Source: Candidatus Omnitrophota bacterium (GTDB taxonomy: Bacteria; Omnitrophota; Gorgyraeia; Gygaellales; Profunditerraquicolaceae). From it: 42,912 bases of DNA. The stretch lies in NCBI GenBank assembly GCA_018825985.1, contig JAHKAP010000075.1:1-42912 (forward strand), in the 5' to 3' direction. Position numbers and translations under genes: made by a program. Under the pieces are notes generated by a model. That model made no database searches. It worked only from the letters and a program-made list of their open reading frames with translations, and was not told the origin of the DNA. Shown piece by piece: positions 19,563 through 26,944 of the stretch (the first letter of the stretch is position 1; every line of letters begins with the position of its first letter).

Positions 19563-19591
19563 AAAAAAAGGCTCCTGGTAAATAAGAGCCT
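19563..19591 (-). terminator. Intrinsic-terminator-like hairpin immediately upstream of the first ATP-grasp gene (candidate attenuator)
   Basis: Minus strand AGGCTC-TTATTTACCAG-GAGCCT followed by TTTTTT, about 10 nt before ATG at 19552; the 3' stem contains GGAG, the only nearby SD-like sequence. Confidence 0.7.
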
Positions 19592-19693
19592 TCGTCTTCT
19601 ACCTGGTTTTTCAATTTAGGTTATCTAACCTCCTTAAGTTCTTATAATATCTCGTAGTTACAATTATTTTTTATCACAAGCTGCTTGTGTTGT

Positions 19694-19731
19694 CAAGCAA
19701 AAAATGCCGGCTGGCGTATATTTTTTGCTTG
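19694..19731. terminator. Long inverted repeat, possible bidirectional terminator
   Basis: CAAGCAAAAAAT (19694-19705) is the exact reverse complement of ATTTTTTGCTTG (19720-19731). Confidence 0.6.
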
Positions 19732-19825
19732 GTGCCGCAAAGACTTTTGCGGCGCAAGTTCCTCAATCATTGCCGGAGTGGCGTATATTTTTTGCTTGGT
19801 GCCGCAAAGACTTTTGCGGCGCAAG
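19712..19825. repeat. Two identical 47-bp hairpin repeat units (19712-19758 and 19779-19825)
   Basis: TGGCGTATATTTTTTGCTTGGTGCCGCAAAGACTTTTGCGGCGCAAG occurs twice, 67 bp apart. Each contains the perfect hairpin GCCGCAAA-GACT-TTTGCGGC with outer CTTG/CAAG pairing. Confidence 0.95.
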
Positions 19826-19891
19826 ACATCATTACCTAAACAGCGATTAAATTTTTCCTGATTTTAAAAATATCTTGCTAAATATCTCCGG

Positions 19892-20626
19892 TTAAACCAA
19901 CTCAATGTCTCCCCAGCAAAACAAATTATTCTTAAAAATAATCAGGGCTGCGCTTACCCCTTTTATAGCGCGGCAAAAAGCTATCCCCTTCGGCAAATCA
20001 TTTGCCGAATGAATTATATTCCCGGCTGCGGTGGCTACCGCATCAGACAAGATAGCATCCATAGAAATAATTACTACGCTCTCAGCACAGCCAAAGCTTA
20101 AAGAATGCCCTATGGTCCCAGATGAAGCGCATATCCCTAAGGCGGAATTTTTTGGTTTTACCTTGAGAGCTATTTTTTTTGAAAATTTTGATCTGCCTGA
20201 ATAAATACCTACTTTTACCGGCCGGGTTGTTTTTAAAAATATATCCCCGCCATTCTCAATTATTACATCTTTGTATCCTTTTCTTAACAGGTCTTTTCCT
20301 AAAAATTGGGCGATAGCTCCGGCAACAGTTGCCATTGGCCCGACATTCGCTTTCCCGGATGCCCTGGCCATTTCCCTGACAATCGGCGGAGAATTAATCT
20401 CTACTGCAATAGGCTTAAGGCTGGTAAGAAACCTTTTATCCCTGGTTATGTATTTTTCTATCTGCCCGCGGTAATCTCTAATCCTGCCTAACACAAATAC
20501 CTTATCTATCGGCTTATCAGTTAAAATCTGTAAGTCAGTCTCCCGAACCTCGATCCGTTCCTGAAATAAATCCTTAGAGTACACCCAATCTCGGTAAAAC
20601 CGCTTCTGGTATTTAGCGCTCTTCAT
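19892..20626 (-). CDS. UPF0280 family protein (ApbE-related fold)
   Basis: FYRDWVYSKDLFQERIEVRETDLQIL, GPMATVAGAIAQFLGKDLLRKG...DVIIENGGDIFL, DAILSDAVATAAGN. Confidence 0.88.
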   Translation of the reverse strand: MKSAKYQKRFYRDWVYSKDLFQERIEVRETDLQILTDKPIDKVFVLGRIRDYRGQIEKYITRDKRFLTSLKPIAVEINSPPIVREMARASGKANVGPMATVAGAIAQFLGKDLLRKGYKDVIIENGGDIFLKTTRPVKVGIYSGRSKFSKKIALKVKPKNSALGICASSGTIGHSLSFGCAESVVIISMDAILSDAVATAAGNIIHSANDLPKGIAFCRAIKGVSAALIIFKNNLFCWGDIELV

Positions 20627-20689
20627 AAATACATATTATATACTATTTTAACCATATACCTACTAATGACCCCTGTCAGACTTTCTCGC

Positions 20690-21310
20690 TCAGTTCGATT
20701 TTACCCCGCAGCTGATCAGGTCATATTTTAATTGCTCAAACCCTTTATAGACAAAACCGCGCAGGCCGAACTTTTTAGCTGCGTCGATCAATTCTTCTCG
20801 GTCATCGGTATAAAATATTTCTGCGGGCTGGCATTCCAGGGCATTGATTGCTTGTTGATAGATGCGGTAGTCAGGTTTAATTAATCCCAATTCGCAGGAA
20901 GCGAGAATAGGATCAAAAATATCAAAAACCGGAAATTCTTTTTTAATATAATCCAAGTGCAGGATGTTGACATTGGATAAAAGCGCCAACTTATAGTTAT
21001 TCTTTAAATCCCCGGCTAAATGAAAAGTTTTTTTATTTTCTTCGGTCATATAAAATATCTCATTCCATATCGGCAGGAACTCCTTAAAACCTATTCTAAG
21101 GCCAAGGACTGTTTTTACTTCTTTAAAAAAAATGCCCGGGGATATCTTGCCTTCCTCGAAAGAATTGGTAAGGGGGGAATTAAAAAAGAGGCTGGTAATT
21201 TCCTGCGGAGTTTTATCGCAAAACCGGGATATTCTTTTAACTCCTGACAAATAGTCAAAATCAATCAGGACCCTGCCCAGATCAAAAATTACGGCCCGGA
21301 TATTATCCAC
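20690..21310 (-). CDS. HAD-superfamily hydrolase
   Basis: AVIFDLGRVLIDFDY, LALLSNVN, GLIKPDYRIYQQAINAL, IFYTDDREELIDAAKKFGLRGFVY. Confidence 0.92.
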   Translation of the reverse strand: MDNIRAVIFDLGRVLIDFDYLSGVKRISRFCDKTPQEITSLFFNSPLTNSFEEGKISPGIFFKEVKTVLGLRIGFKEFLPIWNEIFYMTEENKKTFHLAGDLKNNYKLALLSNVNILHLDYIKKEFPVFDIFDPILASCELGLIKPDYRIYQQAINALECQPAEIFYTDDREELIDAAKKFGLRGFVYKGFEQLKYDLISCGVKSN

Positions 21311-22285
21311 TTAATTGTTTTTATCCTTGTTTTTCTTAAAAAGATCGAGAAATCTGTCTTCATATTCCTTATAGGCGTTCCACTTATCCAGTATGATCTT
21401 TAATTCCTGAGCCTTGGCAATATCGCCATTAGCCTGGACAAATAGTTTTTCGATCTTCTCTTTTATGGAGATCGGCAGTTTGGTCAACTGGCTTAAAGAT
21501 TTCTTGATCTTTTCTATCTCGTCTTCACTGATCGGACCGGGAGTAGAAGGCCCTAGTTTAAGGTATTCCAAAAGGCTATTTATCTGGTTTTCGATAAAAC
21601 TAGTCTGTTCGTTTAGGTCATGAAAGTCTATTTGGATCTTTAGTATCCTGCTTAAGGCCTCCAGCACCGCGTAAGATGCCCTGGGATTCTCGATTTGGAT
21701 GGTATAAAGAGGTATCTCGCCCAATAAACAAAAACCGTTAAACCCCTCCCTTTTGGCAATGCCTAAAAATAAACCGTTCATTCCGCTGACCTGGCCTTCG
21801 GATAAAGGATGCAAATTGTAAGGTTTAAGATTGTTATTGATCTCATTATTGGTGGATGAAAACCAGACATTAGGCTGTTGATTGTGGTCGATTGCCTGGG
21901 GCATAGCCGCGAAACTAACCACCATTTTTACTTTAAAGGTCCGGGCAACCTGAATTATCCTGCGGGAATATTCCTCTGCCTTTACCAGGTCCGGTTGGGA
22001 ATCACTGATAAAAATTATCAGATCATTTTCCCCGGCCTTATTTTTCCAGTAATAGAATTTGCTTTGGGGCGCCTCCGGCAGGCTTAATACTCCGGCCTTG
22101 ACCACGCTCTCCATCAGGTAAAAGAACTCCTCTGGAGGAATCTGGGCAAACTCCTCAGCCTTAAGCTTATCCGCCAAATAAGTCGCGGCCTTAAAAGCTA
22201 CCTCGCCCATGCCCGGCCAGGCTACTATAAGATAAGGGTTTTTTAATCTTGGTTTTTTTATCATCTTGATAACTTCCATATCCAC
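21311..22285 (-). CDS. PAC2 family (proteasome assembly chaperone 2-like) protein
   Basis: NPYLIVAWPGMGEVAFKAATYLADKL, GMNGLFLGIAKREGFNGFCLLGEIPLYTIQIENPRASYAVLEAL. Confidence 0.87.
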   Translation of the reverse strand: MDMEVIKMIKKPRLKNPYLIVAWPGMGEVAFKAATYLADKLKAEEFAQIPPEEFFYLMESVVKAGVLSLPEAPQSKFYYWKNKAGENDLIIFISDSQPDLVKAEEYSRRIIQVARTFKVKMVVSFAAMPQAIDHNQQPNVWFSSTNNEINNNLKPYNLHPLSEGQVSGMNGLFLGIAKREGFNGFCLLGEIPLYTIQIENPRASYAVLEALSRILKIQIDFHDLNEQTSFIENQINSLLEYLKLGPSTPGPISEDEIEKIKKSLSQLTKLPISIKEKIEKLFVQANGDIAKAQELKIILDKWNAYKEYEDRFLDLFKKNKDKNN

Positions 22286-22289
22286 CTCT

Positions 22290-23420
22290 TTAATTATTAA
22301 CCGGTTGGTAAATTTTTAAGAATTCTTCCAATACCCTGGCGCCTTTATATAGATTATCGATCTTGGCGTGTTCATTGATTGTATGCGCGCACCCCCCGCA
22401 GCCAAAACCAGTGGCAACCGCCGGGATTTTTTTATCCTGGAAAAAAGTGATCACCGTAGCTCCCTCTGAACCCCGGACCTTCGGGCTGGCCCTGAATTTA
22501 TCAGCCGCTTGTTTTAAATATTTTACCAAAGGATGCGCTTCTTTTATCTGATACGGAGCCTGGATCCCATCCACCTCAATACTGAATTTACGGGTAAATT
22601 TTGCGGCAATCTTTTTTACCTCTTTTAAAAAATCCTTAGCCCGGCTTCCGGGGAGGAATCTATGATCCATCTCTATCTCGCACCAATCAGCCACTACATT
22701 AACCTTATCCCCGCCCTTGATAGTCCCGATATTCAAAGTCGGCGGATGCAGGTATTTATTTTTACGGAAGGCGTATTTTTTGTTTCTAAGCCCTTCTATT
22801 ATTGCCGCGGCCATACTGATCGCGTTCGCCCCGAGCCAAGGATATGCCCCATGGGCCCTCTTACCTATAATTTTTAGTTTGAAATGCAATAGCCCTTTTT
22901 GGGCCACAATAATCTCAAAATCATCAGCGTCTAAAACGATTGCGGCATCCGGCCTTAATATACCTTTATTCAATAAAGGTATCAACCCATGCGTTGAGCC
23001 GCTCTCTTCATCAGCGGTAGCGGCAAAAATAAGATTATAGTCTAATTTTATCTTTTGTTCAACTAAACAATTTATTGCTTCTAAAGCGCAAGCTAAATTC
23101 CCCTTGCAGTCAGTGGCCCCTAAGCCGTAAATTTTATTTTTATAGACCCTGCCTGCAAAAGGAGGGAAACGCCAGTTTTTTCCTGCGGGCACGGTATCCA
23201 GGTGCGGAGTAAGAAGTAAGGAATGGCCTGCCCCGCCGTTAAGCAAGCCGATCACATTAGTCCGGCCCTTCTTAAATTCAACCAGTTTAACTTTTAAGCC
23301 TATCTTATGAAGATAATCCCGGAGGAAACCAGCGATCTTTGCTTCATTTCCCGGCGGATTCTGGGAATCGATCCGGATCAGGTCTTGGATTAATTTTACC
23401 AGTCTTTTTTTATTGGTCAT
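22290..23420 (-). CDS. M20 family metallopeptidase (ArgE/DapE/CPG2-like)
   Basis: LIRIDSQNPPGNEAKIAGFLRDYL, LTPHLDTVPAG, GLGATDCKGNLACALEAI, DEESGSTHG. Confidence 0.93.
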   Translation of the reverse strand: MTNKKRLVKLIQDLIRIDSQNPPGNEAKIAGFLRDYLHKIGLKVKLVEFKKGRTNVIGLLNGGAGHSLLLTPHLDTVPAGKNWRFPPFAGRVYKNKIYGLGATDCKGNLACALEAINCLVEQKIKLDYNLIFAATADEESGSTHGLIPLLNKGILRPDAAIVLDADDFEIIVAQKGLLHFKLKIIGKRAHGAYPWLGANAISMAAAIIEGLRNKKYAFRKNKYLHPPTLNIGTIKGGDKVNVVADWCEIEMDHRFLPGSRAKDFLKEVKKIAAKFTRKFSIEVDGIQAPYQIKEAHPLVKYLKQAADKFRASPKVRGSEGATVITFFQDKKIPAVATGFGCGGCAHTINEHAKIDNLYKGARVLEEFLKIYQPVNN

Positions 23421-23421
23421 G

Positions 23422-23646
23422 TTATCCTGAACAGTTAGAACAGTTATTGCTGGAGCAGCCCGAGCATCCCGAGGAAGAACTAGTTATATTACCCTTGGAA
23501 TCCTTGGAATTAAAAGCAAAGGCTGAAATCAAGCGCCGGATGTCTTTCTTGGCGCATTTCAAACAAGCTATATCTTCCGAGCTGCTCCGGAGAAAATATT
23601 CAAATCGGGCTTTACATTTATTGCAAACGTACTCGTAAATAGGCAT
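23422..23646 (-). CDS. FmdB family zinc-ribbon protein
   Basis: MPIYEYVCNKCKARFEYFLRSS...CLKCAKKDIRRLIS and a Cys/Ser-rich tail. Confidence 0.9.
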   Translation of the reverse strand: MPIYEYVCNKCKARFEYFLRSSSEDIACLKCAKKDIRRLISAFAFNSKDSKGNITSSSSGCSGCSSNNCSNCSG

Positions 23647-23647
23647 T

Positions 23648-24328
23648 TTAAAATTTATAATTAATACTGCAGGCTAGGGCATAGCTGTCAAAAGCCTCGC
23701 CTTCCAGGTTGATCCAGGTTTTTTTGGTTATTGGGATATCCAGGCCGTAGACTAAACCGATATCCTTGGTCAGGTCCGACATGGCTCTTTTTCTTTTTCC
23801 TTCTACGGTGTGGATATAATCTACCCTTGACCAGCGCAAGCCTAAATAGGAGGTAAGTTTAAAAATATCCCTGGATGTCAGAAAAGAAAACTGCCAATCA
23901 TCCAAAATCGCTTTATGGCGGGTATTGCCTAAATGAGTGCTATGGGGATGGACACTGATATGTTGAAAACCAAGAATTATTTTAACTTTATCCTTATCAT
24001 AAGCCTTTATCCGAAATCCATACCCTCCGGCAAAACCTGAACGATAATCAATTTCGTCACTTCCGGCCGGATGTTGTTTTATATTGCCCGCACCGCCCTT
24101 TAGATCGATAGACAGCCAGTTAAAAATCCCATAAGATATAAGCAGGAAATTCTGAAGGCTACGGAGGCGGCCTTTATCTTCCTCTAAATTCCTCTTAAAT
24201 ATAGAATAATTTTCTAATCCGGCGAAAAATTGTTTTTTTTCGGGCAGATTCGTTCCATAACAAGGCGCGGCATAAGCAGCGGTCCGGAAAATAAAGGCCA
24301 ATATTAAAACCAGTAATGCCTTACGCAT
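23648..24328 (-). CDS. Predicted secreted/outer-membrane beta-barrel-like protein, unknown function
   Basis: Signal peptide MRKALLVLILAFIFRTAAYAAPCYG, alternating-hydrophobicity strands and a C-terminal SINYKF aromatic end. Confidence 0.65.
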   Translation of the reverse strand: MRKALLVLILAFIFRTAAYAAPCYGTNLPEKKQFFAGLENYSIFKRNLEEDKGRLRSLQNFLLISYGIFNWLSIDLKGGAGNIKQHPAGSDEIDYRSGFAGGYGFRIKAYDKDKVKIILGFQHISVHPHSTHLGNTRHKAILDDWQFSFLTSRDIFKLTSYLGLRWSRVDYIHTVEGKRKRAMSDLTKDIGLVYGLDIPITKKTWINLEGEAFDSYALACSINYKF

Positions 24329-24980
24329 TAAACCTCCTTTTATTAAAAACCTTTAAGGGACAAATTCCGCACTTGGGGTTATTTTTCAGACAGAATTCCT
24401 TGCCTAATTTTACTATTAAAGCATGATATTCGTTAAATAATTTTACCTCATTCCTAAGATTTTTACTAAATAAATCTTGCGCAATATGATAATCGCAATC
24501 CCCCAAGATAAAACCGTGCCTGGAGAATACTCTTTTGGTATAAGCATCGATTACAAAAACCGGCTTACTTAATGCATAAAGCAGGATCGAATCCGCGGTC
24601 TCTGGTCCGATACCGTTAACCGATAACAAGCCCTGGCGCAATTTATTGGTTTCTGCCCGGGCCATCTTCCGGATATTCCCTTTGTAATGAACGTTGAGGA
24701 AATCCAGAAAATTTTTTATGCGCTCAGCCTTAATATTATAATAACCCGCGCTGCGGATTAAAAGAGCGATTTCTTCCGGCGGTAATTTATGCAGTCTTTT
24801 GACCGATAATACCTTGCGTTTTTTTAAATTATTTACCGCCTTTTCAACATTAGACCAGTTGGTATTCTGAGTAAGTATCGCACCCACCATCACCTCAAAC
24901 GGGGTCTCTGCCGGCCACCAATGCTGGGGCCCAAAAAATGAGTATAGTCTTTTATAAATAAGTTTTAATTTATCGCGCAT
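24321..24980 (-). CDS. EndoIII-superfamily (HhH-GPD) DNA glycosylase-like protein
   Basis: GAILTQNTNWSNVEKAVNNLK, VNGIGPETADSILLYALSKPVFVIDAYTKRV, CLKNNPKCGICPLKVF. Confidence 0.9.
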   Translation of the reverse strand: MRDKLKLIYKRLYSFFGPQHWWPAETPFEVMVGAILTQNTNWSNVEKAVNNLKKRKVLSVKRLHKLPPEEIALLIRSAGYYNIKAERIKNFLDFLNVHYKGNIRKMARAETNKLRQGLLSVNGIGPETADSILLYALSKPVFVIDAYTKRVFSRHGFILGDCDYHIAQDLFSKNLRNEVKLFNEYHALIVKLGKEFCLKNNPKCGICPLKVFNKRRFNA

Positions 24981-24988
24981 TTACAGGA

Positions 24989-26944
24989 TTATTCCAGCTG
25001 CAAAGGATTAAAATTGTTGTAAGCAAAAAGGGTATAGGAGGTTCCGGAAACCGAACCGGTATATTTACCCTTGGGCGTAAACCAGCCGTGCCCGGTATCC
25101 GCTGAATCCAAAGTAGCATAAGGAAGGCAGCCCTCGCCTTGGCCCGAAGGAGACGGGCTGGAAATAATCATATTCCAAAGTTGCTCTAAATATTCATTGG
25201 CCTTGGTTTCATAGACTCTGGACTTAGCCGGCATATTTTTCTTGTTATAATAACCCGCCATGATCTTAAAAGACAAGGTCATCTGGGCGGTCCACTCCGA
25301 AGAGACCACGCCGCCCCTGGACAAATGTTTCTGGGGAGCAAAATCAAAACCCTTGATCTTTACTGTCTGGCCTTCTGGCCGGACGAAAGAAACCTCCACC
25401 CCGCAGGCCTCTTCGGCAAATTCCATTATTTTATCCGGGTTCATCCCCAATTCTTCCAGTTTCTGGGGGCCTATTGCGGCGATGGACCAGGCGTAAGTAT
25501 CGGTAGCAATGGTAGAATCTCCTTTACCCCTCATGATCGGAACATCAGGCCTATCATAGGTATGCAGCATGAGCCAGGATAAAACCTTATCCCTGGCTGT
25601 CAGATAAATTTCCTTTCCGGTTAGTTTATGCAACATATCAAAAAACGAATATGCGTCCAGGTTATGCTCAGCAGCATACCAGGTTACGTTTGGCCCGCCG
25701 CGAATCCCGCCGTCCTTATCTTCTTTTTGTATCTCCATTATGCTGCGGGCAATATCTTCGGCTAACCCTAAATATTTATTATCATTTGTCTTTTTAGTAT
25801 ACTGAGCCATGGCTATGCCCAGCCAGATATTCGGGCCGCAGTGTAGAGTATATTCAGCCGGGCTGCCGTCGTTAGTGTAATAAGCGTTGAAAAATAAACC
25901 GCCGGATTTCTTGATCTTGCGGGTGAAGAAATCTAAAACTTTCCTGGCCCGTTCAAAGTCTGAAAAGATCATATACACCTGCGAGACCAGGGACTGATCG
26001 TAGATAAACGCCCAATTAGAGACATCTGCGTCTCCCTCAAAACTCATTACCAGCCCGGTGCGGGGATTCTGATGTATCAACAGCCATTTATACATTTTAT
26101 CTAAATTCGCCTTCTCTAAAACGATCTTTTTTTCATCTAAGCGCAAAAGCTGCTCAGCCACAGTATTTTCTTTCTGCTGGGAATGAATCAATCCTTCTTG
26201 AAGCTGGGTCTTTTCTTTGGATAACTGATCGACCATAAAATTAAGTTCCCCTATTTTTTGAACGGCCTTTCTCTCCTCGGCTTTTACTTTCTCAGCCAGG
26301 CCCTGACGCTCCTCATCAATTGATTTTATGCGCACCTCCAAAGACTGGATCTTTAATTGGGCGTCTTCTTTATCTTTGCTTATCTGTTTTATCTTATCCT
26401 TAGCTATTGTTGATTCCTGTAAAATACCCACCAACTCGCCGACTAAGGCCTGGTTACCTTTTACTAATTTATAATTAAGATAGGTATTAGCCCCAAGCCC
26501 CAGACCAAAAATAATAACCAAAGCGGCCATGACCGGAAAGACCGATCTTCTCACCCGGCCATAATTAATTATCCCTTTATTGTCATCATTATTTATCTGT
26601 TCATAGTTTAAACCAATAAGGTATTTATTACTGGCTTTGTCAATTTCGCCAATCCAGGATATTTTCGCGGAAGCATTTATCGGCGTAGCCCTCAAAGGAA
26701 TATCTATCTCCAGGCTCAACCTGGCTTGTTTATTCTGGATCAGCTCGATCAGGTTAGAAGGCAGGTTATTTACTTTGAGGCAAAGGCCTCCCTTGCCGAT
26801 ATCATTGGTGAAACCCTGCAGCCATTCAGATAAAGGAGTTTCCGCCTGCAGGCTTAATAACCTGAACTGAACCGGGAATACCGTATCCAAACGCATGTAT
26901 TTCCTGCGTTCGGATTCCGGGGGTAATTTTTTAAATATGCTCAT
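24989..26944 (-). CDS. PilZ-TM-coiled coil-(alpha/alpha) toroid glycosidase-like fusion protein
   Basis: N-terminal RRKYMR...NDIGKGGLCL (PilZ); TM SVFPVMAALVIIFGLGLGANTYL; long coiled coil; C-terminal DVSNWAFIYDQSLVSQVYMIFSDFERARKVLDFF...GGPNVTWYAAEHNLDAYSFF. Confidence 0.8.
   Translation of the reverse strand: MSIFKKLPPESERRKYMRLDTVFPVQFRLLSLQAETPLSEWLQGFTNDIGKGGLCLKVNNLPSNLIELIQNKQARLSLEIDIPLRATPINASAKISWIGEIDKASNKYLIGLNYEQINNDDNKGIINYGRVRRSVFPVMAALVIIFGLGLGANTYLNYKLVKGNQALVGELVGILQESTIAKDKIKQISKDKEDAQLKIQSLEVRIKSIDEERQGLAEKVKAEERKAVQKIGELNFMVDQLSKEKTQLQEGLIHSQQKENTVAEQLLRLDEKKIVLEKANLDKMYKWLLIHQNPRTGLVMSFEGDADVSNWAFIYDQSLVSQVYMIFSDFERARKVLDFFTRKIKKSGGLFFNAYYTNDGSPAEYTLHCGPNIWLGIAMAQYTKKTNDNKYLGLAEDIARSIMEIQKEDKDGGIRGGPNVTWYAAEHNLDAYSFFDMLHKLTGKEIYLTARDKVLSWLMLHTYDRPDVPIMRGKGDSTIATDTYAWSIAAIGPQKLEELGMNPDKIMEFAEEACGVEVSFVRPEGQTVKIKGFDFAPQKHLSRGGVVSSEWTAQMTLSFKIMAGYYNKKNMPAKSRVYETKANEYLEQLWNMIISSPSPSGQGEGCLPYATLDSADTGHGWFTPKGKYTGSVSGTSYTLFAYNNFNPLQLE

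Noticed and set aside
20655-20690. TGACCCCTGTCAGACTTTCTCGCTCAGTTCG as a second REP-like element
   Set aside because: No matching inverted arm nearby; could be a half-element, but it is not supportable from this window alone.
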